In this document: positions 1-6,873 of the stretch, piece by piece
How the letters are laid out: the number at the start of each line of letters is the position of its first letter
Numbering within the stretch: the stretch's first letter is position 1
Notes under the pieces: model-generated
Seen by the model: the letters and a program-made list of their open reading frames with translations, nothing else
Told to the model about the DNA's origin: nothing
Database searches by the model: none
Origin: an uncultured Sinobacteraceae bacterium
GTDB lineage: Bacteria > Pseudomonadota > Gammaproteobacteria > Steroidobacterales > Steroidobacteraceae
Reading direction: 5' to 3'
Length of the DNA: 16,438 nt
Assembly (NCBI GenBank): GCA_937902995.1
Contig: CALEKY010000082.1
Coordinates: forward strand, 1-16,438
Made by a program: the position numbers and the translations under genes

Positions 1-15
1 TCACGAGTCACGAGG
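1..15 (-). repeat. TGANTCG heptad repeat, copy 0 (cut by window edge)
   Basis: The first bases read TCACGAGTCACGAGG. On the minus strand this is CTCG-TGACTCG-TGA, the same 7-bp unit (TGANTCG) seen in tandem at 7741, 8213 and 9209. Only two partial units are visible because the window starts inside the element. It ends six bases before the aldolase start codon, the same position that the heptads hold relative to the LysR and DUF952 starts. Confidence 0.6.
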
Positions 16-20
16 CTGGC

Positions 21-785
21 ATGTCTTCTCTCGCTCTTCCCAACGTTCGCAATCTCGTTTCTCCCGAGGAGTGGGCGCTGCGCGTCGATCTGGCTGCGTG
101 CTATCGGCTGGTCGCGCACTTCGGTTGGGACGATCTGGTGTTCACGCACATCTCGGCGAAAGTGCCGGGGACGCACGATTTCCTGATCAATCCTTACGGC
201 CTGATGTTCGACGAGGTCACGGCGTCGAATCTGGTGCGAGTCGATTTGCAGGGGAAGAAGACGCTCGACAGCCCGTACGAGATCAATCCGGCGGGCTACA
301 CGATTCACAGCGCAATCCATGAGGTGCGTGCGGACGCCGGTTGCGTGCTGCACACGCATACGCCGGCGGGTGTCGCGGTGTCGTGTCAGAAGGAGGGGCT
401 GCTACCGATTTCCCAGCAGGCGAGCATCATTCTCGCGTCGCTCGCGTATCACGACTACGAAGGGATCGCGATGAATCCGGAGGAGAAAGGCCGGCTGCAG
501 CAGCATCTCGGAGATGCGCGCCATTTGATGCTACGCAATCACGGCCTGCTGACCGTCGGGATGACGGTGGCCGACGCATTTCTTTCGATGTTCACGTTTC
601 AGCGGGCGTGCGAAATCCAGGTGCTCGCACAGGGCCACGGCGCCGAACTCGTTCGAATTCCGCAAAGCGTGCTCGATACGGTTCCGGCCTACACGCAGGC
701 AGTGATGCGAGGCGCGGGTGCGGCGCTCGTCTGGCCGGCATTGCTGCGCCGGCTCGATCGGTTGGATCCGAGCTTCCGCGAATGA
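21..785 (+). CDS. class II aldolase/adducin-family protein
   Basis: This 254-residue protein has the class II aldolase/adducin fold signature. A metal-binding HTH pair lies at His111 and His113 (CVLHTHTPAG), and the third histidine is His174 in LRNHGLLTVG. An upstream YEINPAGYTIHSAIH stretch is typical of the adducin-like branch, not of fuculose-phosphate or ribulose-phosphate enzymes. Members bind zinc and act on small sugar-phosphate-like or hydroxyacid substrates in the cytoplasm. The substrate cannot be read from the sequence, and I do not see an obvious catalytic Glu like that of FucA. The ATG at 21 follows GAGG at 12-15 with 5-base spacing, and that GAGG belongs to a heptad repeat. The gene stands alone and is followed by a 255-bp gap. 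The family call is firm; the reaction is unknown. Confidence 0.9.
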   Translation: MSSLALPNVRNLVSPEEWALRVDLAACYRLVAHFGWDDLVFTHISAKVPGTHDFLINPYGLMFDEVTASNLVRVDLQGKKTLDSPYEINPAGYTIHSAIHEVRADAGCVLHTHTPAGVAVSCQKEGLLPISQQASIILASLAYHDYEGIAMNPEEKGRLQQHLGDARHLMLRNHGLLTVGMTVADAFLSMFTFQRACEIQVLAQGHGAELVRIPQSVLDTVPAYTQAVMRGAGAALVWPALLRRLDRLDPSFRE

Positions 786-793
786 CGGTGCAA

Positions 794-816
794 CGACCAG
801 CATCCTCGCTGGATCG
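794..816 (+). terminator. hairpin after the aldolase gene, possible terminator
   Basis: Nine bases after the aldolase stop, CCAGC (797-801) pairs with GCTGG (808-812) around a 6-base loop. The stem extends by CGA/TCG (794-796 and 814-816) if A813 is bulged. No T-run follows, so an intrinsic terminator is only a possibility. Confidence 0.3.
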
Positions 817-925
817 CGCCTGACCTCGCCACGCTGCGAAGGCGCAGGTTACCTACACAAATCTTCAGATCCTCTCGTGCTGCATGTCACGGCATCCCTC
901 GCCGCTGCGGCGTCAAATGGCTGCA

Positions 926-1017
926 ATCAGGGTTTACCTGATGCGTCGGCGCTTAGGGGACTGGTATTTAACTTGGTTCGGAAGCCGAGACGGACCTGCT
1001 GCGCACGATAGGTCCCG
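926..1017 (+). promoter_or_regulatory. row of small inverted repeats in the leader of the degenerate receiver-GGDEF gene
   Basis: Three hairpins lie end to end before the ribosome-binding site of the next gene. ATCAGG (926-931) pairs with CCTGAT (937-942) around a GTTTA loop. TCGG (978-981) pairs with CCGA (985-988). GGACCT (992-997) pairs with AGGTCC (1010-1015) around 12 bases. The rest of the 786-1040 gap shows nothing else I can support. No confident sigma-70 promoter pair was found; TATTTA at 965-970 is the best -10-like hexamer, without a matching -35. Short stems arise easily in GC-rich DNA, so function is uncertain. Confidence 0.25.
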
Positions 1018-1040
1018 TCAACGGATGCTCGGGAGCAGCA

Positions 1041-2120
1041 ATGAACATTGATGCAATGGCCGCGCGTATGCCGGTTCTGACTCGAGCGTTGCCGCTGCGA
1101 ATCCTCATCGTGGTAGGCGACGATGTCGAATCGTCGGTCATCGCAGACCAGATCGTCGCCGGGGGATTCGAGGTCGAGCGGACACGCGAAGGCAAGGCCG
1201 CGCTCGAGAAGCTCGCACGCCAGTGGTTTCCGCTGATCGTCATCGCGCGCGAGCTCTCCGACATGGATGGGCTTGCATTCACGGAGCTGTTGCGGGCCCG
1301 TGGGTTCACCGATACCTACGTCATGATGCTGAGCTCGCCGCGCGCGAGCATCGATTATTCCCGTGGCGCCAGCGTCGGCGTCGACGACTACCTGACCGCC
1401 CAGCTGCCCGACGACGAGGTGTTTGCACGCGTGCGCGCAGCGTTCAACACGATTGCGCTGCGCCGTTCGCTGGAAGAGACCCGTGCAGCGCTGGCGACGG
1501 CGTCGCCGATCGACAGTGCGACAGGGGCATACACCGAGCGCGAAACGCTGTCGAGACTCGAAACGGAGTTGCGCAGAGCACAACGTTACGGACGCACGCT
1601 CTCCGTGCTGCTGATCGGCGTGCGTTGCGTCGACAGCTCCGAACGTCCGCCGCAGGAAGCGCTCAAGATGGTCGTCGAGACGCTGCGTCAGACGATTCGA
1701 ACGCACGTCGATTGGGTCGGGCATGTCGAGGGGCGACCTGACGAGGTGCTGCTCGCAGTCGTGCTGGTCGAAGCGGCGCCGGGCGACGGGCCGAACATCA
1801 AAGAACGTTTGCGAGCCGTGCTGGGCCGAATGCCTTCGGCGCTGCCGTTGGAGTTCGATTTCGGCCTGGTCGGTCTGGACCGATCCGGCATGGGCGACGC
1901 TGCGATCGATGCAGCCGCGTTGCTCCAGGTCGCGGATCATTGTCGAGTCTGCAGCGGTCGCCCGGGACCGGCCCAGCTCACCGCCATTCAACGTAGCGTG
2001 GCGGTCGGTGCCACCATCGCCTGTCGCTACGGCTATGCAGTGGAAAGTTACTGCACACTGAAGGTCCAAGCGGCCACCCAGAGAACCGCGCAGCCCGATG
2101 GCACGGCCGACCAAAGCTAG
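1041..2120 (+). CDS. degenerate receiver plus degenerate GGDEF protein (pseudo response regulator)
   Basis: This 359-residue soluble protein has a receiver-like domain (about residues 19-138) followed by a GGDEF-like domain (about 157-300). In the receiver the acidic pair Asp27-Asp28 remains, but Ala69 occupies the usual phosphoacceptor Asp position (VIARELSDMDG). The conserved Lys is replaced near Ala120 (VDDYLTAQL). In the second domain DSATGAYTERETL matches the start of GGDEF domains. The metal-binding Asp is missing (LLIGVRC) and the signature is EGRPDEV at 230-236 instead of GGDEF. No RxxD inhibitory site is visible. The family normally makes c-di-GMP on phosphorylation; this copy probably can do neither and may bind a partner or nucleotide. 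GGGAG at 1031-1035 supports the ATG. It lies 89 bp before lptE and the kinase cluster, suggesting a shared function. Confidence 0.88.
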   Translation: MNIDAMAARMPVLTRALPLRILIVVGDDVESSVIADQIVAGGFEVERTREGKAALEKLARQWFPLIVIARELSDMDGLAFTELLRARGFTDTYVMMLSSPRASIDYSRGASVGVDDYLTAQLPDDEVFARVRAAFNTIALRRSLEETRAALATASPIDSATGAYTERETLSRLETELRRAQRYGRTLSVLLIGVRCVDSSERPPQEALKMVVETLRQTIRTHVDWVGHVEGRPDEVLLAVVLVEAAPGDGPNIKERLRAVLGRMPSALPLEFDFGLVGLDRSGMGDAAIDAAALLQVADHCRVCSGRPGPAQLTAIQRSVAVGATIACRYGYAVESYCTLKVQAATQRTAQPDGTADQS

Positions 2121-2209
2121 CGGGTCATTCTGCGACGCGTCCGTCGTTCAAGGATGTCCGCGCTGGCGGCCTCTGGCATCATGACGGTCGTTGCAGCTCA
2201 CTGGTCGAT

Positions 2210-2704
2210 ATGCATACGTTTACGATCGTCAGATTCGTGGTCATTTTGCTCGCCTCGTCGCTTGCCGCCGGGTGCGGCTGGCGGCTGCAGGGAACCTCGC
2301 GGTTGTCGGAGCTGTTCGCCACTGCCTATGTCGAGACCAAGGATCCTCACACGGATTTCCATCGAGCCTTGCGCGAGAGTCTGATCGCTTCGGGCGCCAA
2401 GCTGGTCGACGATCGCAGCGCCGCTACCGCGATCGTGCGCATTCGCAGCGACCAGAGCGGTCAGCGCGTGCTGTCGGTATCCGCGCGGAATACGCCCGAG
2501 GAGTACCAGGTTTATTACACCGTGCAGTACTCCGTCGAAGGTGGCGGCCGCGAGTTGATCCCGCCCGACACGATCGAGATGACGCGCGACTACAGCTACG
2601 ACGAGCGCGCCGTGCTCGCCAAGCAGCGCGAGCAGGCGATATTGCGGGAAGCGCTCGCGCGCGATCTGGCCGGTATGGTCGTGCGCAGGCTCGCAACGCT
2701 GTAG
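2210..2704 (+). CDS. lptE: LPS-assembly lipoprotein LptE
   Basis: This 164-residue lipoprotein has a signal peptide ending in a lipobox, LAAGC with Cys22 lipidated, followed by GWRLQG as in LptE/RlpB. The mature part follows the LptE pattern: an early L-x-x-L stretch, a DPHTDFHRALRESLIASGAKLVDD-like helix region, then EEYQVYYTVQYSVEGGGREL and the acidic-to-basic C-terminal helix with AILREALARDLAGMVVRRL. LptE plugs the LptD barrel in the outer membrane and helps insert lipopolysaccharide. In most proteobacteria lptE sits between leuS and holA; here neither is present and the gene lies between a pseudo response regulator and a sensor kinase. No clear Shine-Dalgarno is seen, but the signal peptide fits this ATG. 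The kinase start follows after a 47-bp gap. Confidence 0.9.
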   Translation: MHTFTIVRFVVILLASSLAAGCGWRLQGTSRLSELFATAYVETKDPHTDFHRALRESLIASGAKLVDDRSAATAIVRIRSDQSGQRVLSVSARNTPEEYQVYYTVQYSVEGGGRELIPPDTIEMTRDYSYDERAVLAKQREQAILREALARDLAGMVVRRLATL

Positions 2705-2740
2705 CGAACCGCAAGCCGCCTCGCTGCGGCAACACTTTGC

Positions 2741-2747
2741 AAGGAGG
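2741..2747 (+). promoter_or_regulatory. ribosome-binding site that fixes the kinase start
   Basis: AAGGAGG, a near-perfect Shine-Dalgarno, stands four bases before the GTG at 2752. It argues against any longer kinase reading frame that would run back through lptE. Confidence 0.75.
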
Positions 2748-2751
2748 TGTC

Positions 2752-4305
2752 GTGCTCATTGCGCTGTCGATCGCAGTCGTGTTGCTTTGCGTCGGCATCG
2801 CATTTGCGCTGCTGATCCATCGGGGTCGGCGTGCGGCGGAGCGTGCGCTCGTCGAGGCAAGCGAGCTGTTGCGTTCGTCGCTCGAGAACGTTTCTCAGGG
2901 CGTTGCGATCTTCGACAGCAATCTGGAATTGATCGCGTGGAATCGGCGCTATCTCGAGCTGCGCGGCCTGGCGGACGTTCAGCCGGGCATGCGGCTGGAT
3001 GAAATTTCCAAGCGCGCCGTGCCGCTCAAATTGAGATTGCCGAGCGGTACCGTGGATAGTCGCGGGTTGCAGGTGCCGACGAAACCCGATCCGTTCGACG
3101 GCGAAGCCGTGCGGCCGGACGGGTCGGTGCTGCGTATTCAAAGCCGCCCGATGGCCAACGGCCACTACGTAGTCACGTATGCGGACGTCACGGATCTGAG
3201 ACAGTCCGAGATCGCCTACCGCGAGCAGGCGCAGTATTTGTCCATGTTGCTCGACAATCTGCCGGATGCGATCGTCACGGTCGATGCGAGCGGCACGATC
3301 CAGTCTTGGAGCGCCGACGCCGAGCGCTTGTTCGGTTACGAGAGCGAAGAGGTTTTGCGACGTAGCGTGGCGATGTTGCTTCCCGATTCCGGTCCGTCGC
3401 GCGAGGAGTTGCGGCGTTTCTTCGAGGCGCAAAGCACGCAACCGAGCCGAGTACGACACGAGATCGAAGTGCTACACAAGGGCGGCCACCGCGTTCCAGT
3501 CGACGTCGGCATGAGCGAAATGCGCATCGGGCAACGGCGCTTGTTCACGCTCATCGTGCGCGACATCTCCGAACGTCGCGAAGTCGAACGGTTGAAATCC
3601 AGCTTCGTGTCCACCGTCAGTCACGAGCTTCGCACGCCGCTGACCTCGATTTCCGGTTCGCTCGGATTGTTGGCCGGCGGTGCGGGCGGCGAGTTGCCGG
3701 CAGCGGCCTCGCGTCTGATCGAAATCGCCAAACAGAACTGCGAGCGGCTCATTCGGCTCATCAACGACATTCTCGATCTGGAGAAAGCCGAAGCCGGACG
3801 GCTCGCGATCAAATTGGAACCGCAGCACGTCCGGCCGATCGTGATGCACACCATCGAGGCGAATCGCGCATACGCGCAAGGGTTCGGCGTCGCGATCGAG
3901 CTCGATCCGAGCAGCGACGATGCGCCCGTGCTCGTGGACCGCGACCGCTTCATTCAAGTGCTGACGAATCTCTTGTCGAACGCTGCGAAGTTCTCTCCGC
4001 GCGGCGGGACGGTCCGCGTGCAAATCGCGGCGGATCGGGATGCCGTCCGGGTTGCCGTCCACGACGACGGTCCGGGCATTCCGGCGTCGTTCCGCCCGAG
4101 CGTGTTTCAGAAGTTCGCGCAAGCCGATGGCTCCGACTCGCGCACCAAAGGCGGCACCGGCTTGGGTCTATCGATCGCGAAGACGTTGATGGAGCGGCTC
4201 GGCGGCACGATCGATTTCGAGAGCTCGGAAGGGCAGGGGACGACCTTCAGAGTCAGCTTGCCCATTTGCCACGCGCAGACGGCGCCGCGCAACGCGCTTG
4301 CGTAG
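2752..4305 (+). CDS. membrane-anchored PAS-PAS sensor histidine kinase
   Basis: The GTG start gives 517 residues. One N-terminal membrane segment (about 2-22) has almost no periplasmic part. Two PAS domains follow (about 38-150 and 160-275), the second ending in the IVRDISERREVERLK linker. The kinase core is complete: H-box VSHELRTPL with phosphoacceptor His291, N-box LTNLLSNAAKF (406-410), G1 DDGPGIP (438-444), F-box VFQKF and G2 GGTGLGLS (467-474). There is no receiver domain in the protein. It should autophosphorylate in response to a cytoplasmic or membrane signal sensed by the PAS domains and pass phosphate to the CheY-like regulator encoded 12 bp downstream. The open frame continues upstream to 2191, but that part overlaps lptE in another frame and lacks a ribosome site. 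The ligand is unknown. Confidence 0.93.
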   Translation: MLIALSIAVVLLCVGIAFALLIHRGRRAAERALVEASELLRSSLENVSQGVAIFDSNLELIAWNRRYLELRGLADVQPGMRLDEISKRAVPLKLRLPSGTVDSRGLQVPTKPDPFDGEAVRPDGSVLRIQSRPMANGHYVVTYADVTDLRQSEIAYREQAQYLSMLLDNLPDAIVTVDASGTIQSWSADAERLFGYESEEVLRRSVAMLLPDSGPSREELRRFFEAQSTQPSRVRHEIEVLHKGGHRVPVDVGMSEMRIGQRRLFTLIVRDISERREVERLKSSFVSTVSHELRTPLTSISGSLGLLAGGAGGELPAAASRLIEIAKQNCERLIRLINDILDLEKAEAGRLAIKLEPQHVRPIVMHTIEANRAYAQGFGVAIELDPSSDDAPVLVDRDRFIQVLTNLLSNAAKFSPRGGTVRVQIAADRDAVRVAVHDDGPGIPASFRPSVFQKFAQADGSDSRTKGGTGLGLSIAKTLMERLGGTIDFESSEGQGTTFRVSLPICHAQTAPRNALA

Positions 4306-4317
4306 CGGAGCAGCCCG

Positions 4318-4713
4318 ATGCGCCCAGCTCAGTTGAAGACCGTGCTCTATGTGGACGACGAGCCCGACATTCGCGAGGTCGTGGAGATCTCGCTCAGGGT
4401 TGTGTCAGGTCTCGATGTGCGAGCGTGCGAGTCGGGCGAGGCCGCGTTGCAGATGCTGCAGACGTTCAAACCCGATCTGATCTTGTTGGACGTGATGATG
4501 CCGGGAATGGACGGTGCGGCCACGTTCCAACGCTTGCGCGCAACGCCGGGATTGGAGGACATTCCCGTGATCTTCATGACGGCAAAGGCGTTGCCGCAGG
4601 AGGTCGCGCGTTTTCGCGAGCTCGGTGCCGCCGGCGTAATCGCCAAGCCGTTCGATGCGATGCAACTTGGCAATCAGGTGCGCGCGATTTGGGAGGGGAT
4701 CGGCGATGCATGA
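4318..4713 (+). CDS. CheY-like single-domain response regulator
   Basis: This 131-residue protein is one intact receiver domain with no output domain. The acid pocket is Asp13-Asp14, the phosphoacceptor is Asp58 (LILLDVMMPGMDG), the switch Thr is Thr88 (FMTAK) and the conserved Lys is Lys110 (AKPF). It starts 12 bp after the kinase stop and its end overlaps the Hpt gene by 8 bp, so the three are almost certainly co-translated. In a phosphorelay such a stand-alone receiver takes phosphate from the kinase His and gives it to the Hpt His. It could instead bind a target protein directly, as CheY does. The family call is certain; its partners are inferred from position. Confidence 0.95.
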   Translation: MRPAQLKTVLYVDDEPDIREVVEISLRVVSGLDVRACESGEAALQMLQTFKPDLILLDVMMPGMDGAATFQRLRATPGLEDIPVIFMTAKALPQEVARFRELGAAGVIAKPFDAMQLGNQVRAIWEGIGDA

Positions 4714-5086
4714 GCACGAGAAGCTCACTAAAGATGTTGCAGAGCTCGGCGGACGTTATTTGATTCGAACGCTCGACGAGCTCGAGCGCCTGAAGAGTTG
4801 GTTCGTCGAGCTCGATTCGGGTTCGTCGGCGGCGCTGAAAGAGATCGAACGCACGGCGCACAAGATTCACGGCAGCGGCGCGATCTTCGGCTTCCAATCC
4901 GTGAGCGCGCCGGCCGGCGAGATCGAGCACATCGCCGCGCATTTGACCGGCGGTGCGGCGCCGGAGTATTTGCGCGAGCTGAGCGAAACCGAACTGCGTC
5001 AGCGCATGCTCGAATCGCTCGCCGAGTTGGATCAGGCGGCGCATGAGGCGGCTCGGGAGTGGGGGATCGCGCACGATGCCCATTGA
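4706..5086 (+). CDS. Hpt-domain histidine phosphotransfer protein
   Basis: The start at ATG 4706 gives 126 residues, preceded by GGGAGGGG at 4691-4698 and overlapping the regulator gene by 8 bp. It is mostly helical. The Hpt signature is ERTAHKIHGSGAIFGF, with His52 as the likely phosphoacceptor followed by the small-residue and Phe pattern that faces a receiver domain. Charged helices follow (EIEHIAAHL; ETELRQRMLESLAELDQ). Hpt proteins carry phosphate between receiver domains and have no kinase activity. Beside a non-hybrid kinase and a lone receiver it completes a split three-protein relay, but the final response regulator is not in the window. An earlier in-frame ATG at 4655 lies deep inside the regulator gene and is less likely. 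Confidence 0.85.
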   Translation: MHEHEKLTKDVAELGGRYLIRTLDELERLKSWFVELDSGSSAALKEIERTAHKIHGSGAIFGFQSVSAPAGEIEHIAAHLTGGAAPEYLRELSETELRQRMLESLAELDQAAHEAAREWGIAHDAH

Positions 5087-5570
5087 CGTCGTGCGGTTGG
5101 CCGAAATAGGCGAGCCGGCGTTACGAAATCTGCTCGACCGTTACGCGCTCGAGTTACGGATCGTGCCTGCCGGCGCCGAGATTCCAGGTTCCTACTGGGG
5201 AGAAACGGAAGCAGGCCTCATCGGCGATACGCTCTTCGCGCGCCTCGATACGCCTGTGCATTCGGTGCTGCACGAGGCAGCGCATTTCGTTTGCATGGAT
5301 GCCGAGCGGCGCCGCGTGCTCAACCGAGATGCCGGCGGCGACTATGCCGAAGAAGACGCGGTGTGTTACCTGCAGATTCTCTGGTCCGATTTGTTCGCCG
5401 GTTTCGGACGCGAGCGCATGTGGCAGGACATGGACGCATGGGGATACACGTTTCGGCTCGGCTCAGCGCAACGCTGGTTCGAAGAAGACGCAGAGGATGC
5501 GCGAGCGTGGCTCGAGCGTCACGCCATTATCGATACGGCCGGCCGGATCACCGGCAAACGCCGCGAATGA
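5076..5570 (+). CDS. HEAAH-motif protein of unknown function, possible zinc metallopeptidase
   Basis: This 164-residue cytoplasmic protein has no signal peptide or membrane segment. HEAAH at residues 66-70 (SVLHEAAHFVCMD) matches the HExxH zinc-binding motif. A second conserved-looking block, GGDYAEEDAVCYLQIL (about 87-102), could supply a third ligand (Glu92 or Glu93), as in gluzincins. It is shorter than most proteases and I cannot name its family. ATG 5076 overlaps the Hpt gene by 11 bp and follows a G-rich site at 5054-5065, so it belongs to the phosphorelay operon and may be translationally coupled. A start at 5043 would add 11 residues. A zinc site is plausible; peptidase activity is inference. 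Its stop lies 6 bp from the stop of the convergent aminopeptidase gene. Confidence 0.75.
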   Translation: MPIDVVRLAEIGEPALRNLLDRYALELRIVPAGAEIPGSYWGETEAGLIGDTLFARLDTPVHSVLHEAAHFVCMDAERRRVLNRDAGGDYAEEDAVCYLQILWSDLFAGFGRERMWQDMDAWGYTFRLGSAQRWFEEDAEDARAWLERHAIIDTAGRITGKRRE

Positions 5571-5576
5571 AGCGTC

Positions 5577-6644
5577 TTACGGCCTGAAGCGGTCGGTTGC
5601 GCAGACCAGCTCGTGGGTAATTCCAGGTTCGAAGGCCGAATGTCCTGCATCGGGTACGATGCGGAAATCGGCTTCCGGCCAAGCTCTGTGTAACTGCCAC
5701 GCGGTCTGCATGGGACACACGACGTCGTAGCGGCCTTGCACGATGACGCCCGGAATGTGCCGAATGCGCTCGACATTCTTCAGTAACTGATGTTCCGTAT
5801 CGAAAAAGCCGCGATTGACGAAGTAGTGGCATTCGATGCGCGCGACGGCGAGCGCAAAGTCTTCTTCGCCCCACTTGTTCACGTTCTCTTCGTTGACTTG
5901 CAGGAAGCTCGTGCTGGCTTCCCAGATCGACCATGCGCGAGCGGCTTTCAGTTGCGTTTCGCGATCCTGGCTCGTGAGCCGCTTGTAAAAGGCTTGAATC
6001 ATGTCGCCGCGCTCTTCCGGCGGAATGACCGAGACGTAGTTCTCCCAGCGATCGGGGAAGAGCGCGCTCGTGCCTTCCTGATAGAACCAGCGCAGCTCGA
6101 ATTGCGAAAGCATGAAGATGCCGCGCAACACCAGCTCCGTTACGCGGTCCGGATGGCTTTGCGCATAGGCGAGCGAGAGCGTCGAACCCCAGGAGCCCCC
6201 GAACACGAGCCAGCGCTCGATCCCGAGATGCTTGCGAAGTCGCTCCATGTCGTCGACGAGATGCCACGTCGTGTTGTCGACGAGACTGGCATGAGGACGG
6301 CTGCGGCCGCAGCCACGTTGATCGAACAGAACGATCCGGTATGCGTCCGGATCGAAGAAACGACGCGCCCGTGCATCGCATCCCGCGCCCGGACCGCCGT
6401 GCACGAAGACGGCCGGCTTACCTCGAGGATTGCCGCATTCTTCGTAGTAGATCTCGTGTACGTCGGACACCCGCAGGTAGCCTGACGCATACGGCTCGAT
6501 CGCGGGATACAACGTCCGTCGACCGTCGCGCGCCTGCGACGGTCGCTTACGTCGTGCGAGCACAGCATGGCGTGCGTGATTGCGTTGCTTTTCGGCGGCC
6601 TTCTTGCGCGCTGTTCGACGAACGTTCTTGCGCTTCATTGCCAT
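5577..6644 (-). CDS. pip: prolyl aminopeptidase (proline iminopeptidase)
   Basis: This alpha/beta hydrolase of the S33 family removes N-terminal proline from peptides. Features from the 6644 start (355 residues): oxyanion region HGGPGAGCD (82-90), DQRGCGRS, nucleophile Ser151 in GGSWGS, acid Asp307 in GRYDVVCP and His335 in DAGHSAFEP. The body begins at RTLYPAIEPYASGYL, where most homologues start. About 42 extra N-terminal residues here are very basic, with 18 Lys or Arg in the first 43. ATG 6644 has AGGA five bases upstream (minus strand), which supports the long form. A GTG at 6563 would give 328 residues, closer to the usual 310-320. It is convergent with the HEAAH gene and divergent from the EamA gene. 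Confidence 0.93.
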   Translation of the reverse strand: MAMKRKNVRRTARKKAAEKQRNHARHAVLARRKRPSQARDGRRTLYPAIEPYASGYLRVSDVHEIYYEECGNPRGKPAVFVHGGPGAGCDARARRFFDPDAYRIVLFDQRGCGRSRPHASLVDNTTWHLVDDMERLRKHLGIERWLVFGGSWGSTLSLAYAQSHPDRVTELVLRGIFMLSQFELRWFYQEGTSALFPDRWENYVSVIPPEERGDMIQAFYKRLTSQDRETQLKAARAWSIWEASTSFLQVNEENVNKWGEEDFALAVARIECHYFVNRGFFDTEHQLLKNVERIRHIPGVIVQGRYDVVCPMQTAWQLHRAWPEADFRIVPDAGHSAFEPGITHELVCATDRFRP

Positions 6645-6790
6645 CGTTGTCCTGCAAGTCGGATGCGTGAATGTATACGCGAACGCGATCGACCCCATGA
6701 TCGCTCCGCCACAGTGTACGATGCCGCACTCCCGCAAGAAATGCGCTTCGTTCCCTGCGATCGACGATGAATGTACGACAGCCCCGGAAA

Positions 6791-6873
6791 GGTACTGGGC
6801 GCGGGGCTCTGGGTTCTGGCCAGAAGGCGAGTATGGGCCAACGCCGCGTTTTTTCCCCTTTCCCCATTTCCCC
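6791..6873 (+). repeat. modular intergenic repeat, copy 1 (GGYTCTG heptads plus polypyrimidine tract)
   Basis: Four 7-bp units, GGTACTG, GGCGCGG, GGCTCTG and GGTTCTG, run without gap from 6791 to 6818. After 30 bases a polypyrimidine stretch of TTTTTTCCCC, TTTCCCC and ATTTCCCC runs from 6849 to 6873. The stretch resembles the polypyrimidine modules at 7783 and 9329, and CAACGCCGCG just before it resembles the CAACGCGC of copy 2. The heptad type differs from the TGANTCG type, so membership in the same family is probable but not proven. The EamA start codon lies between the two parts. Confidence 0.55.

Noticed and set aside
926..1040. c-di-GMP riboswitch upstream of the GGDEF-like gene
   Set aside because: The conserved GEMM core and tetraloop-receptor sequences could not be found; only simple hairpins are present.
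927..2114. Minus-strand open frame of 395 codons
   Set aside because: It is antisense to the receiver-GGDEF gene, is rich in Arg, His and Gln with no domain, and reflects GC-rich codon bias.
2191..2751. N-terminal extension of the kinase frame
   Set aside because: It overlaps lptE in another frame, reads as Arg-rich nonsense, and a strong ribosome site at 2741 marks a GTG start at 2752.
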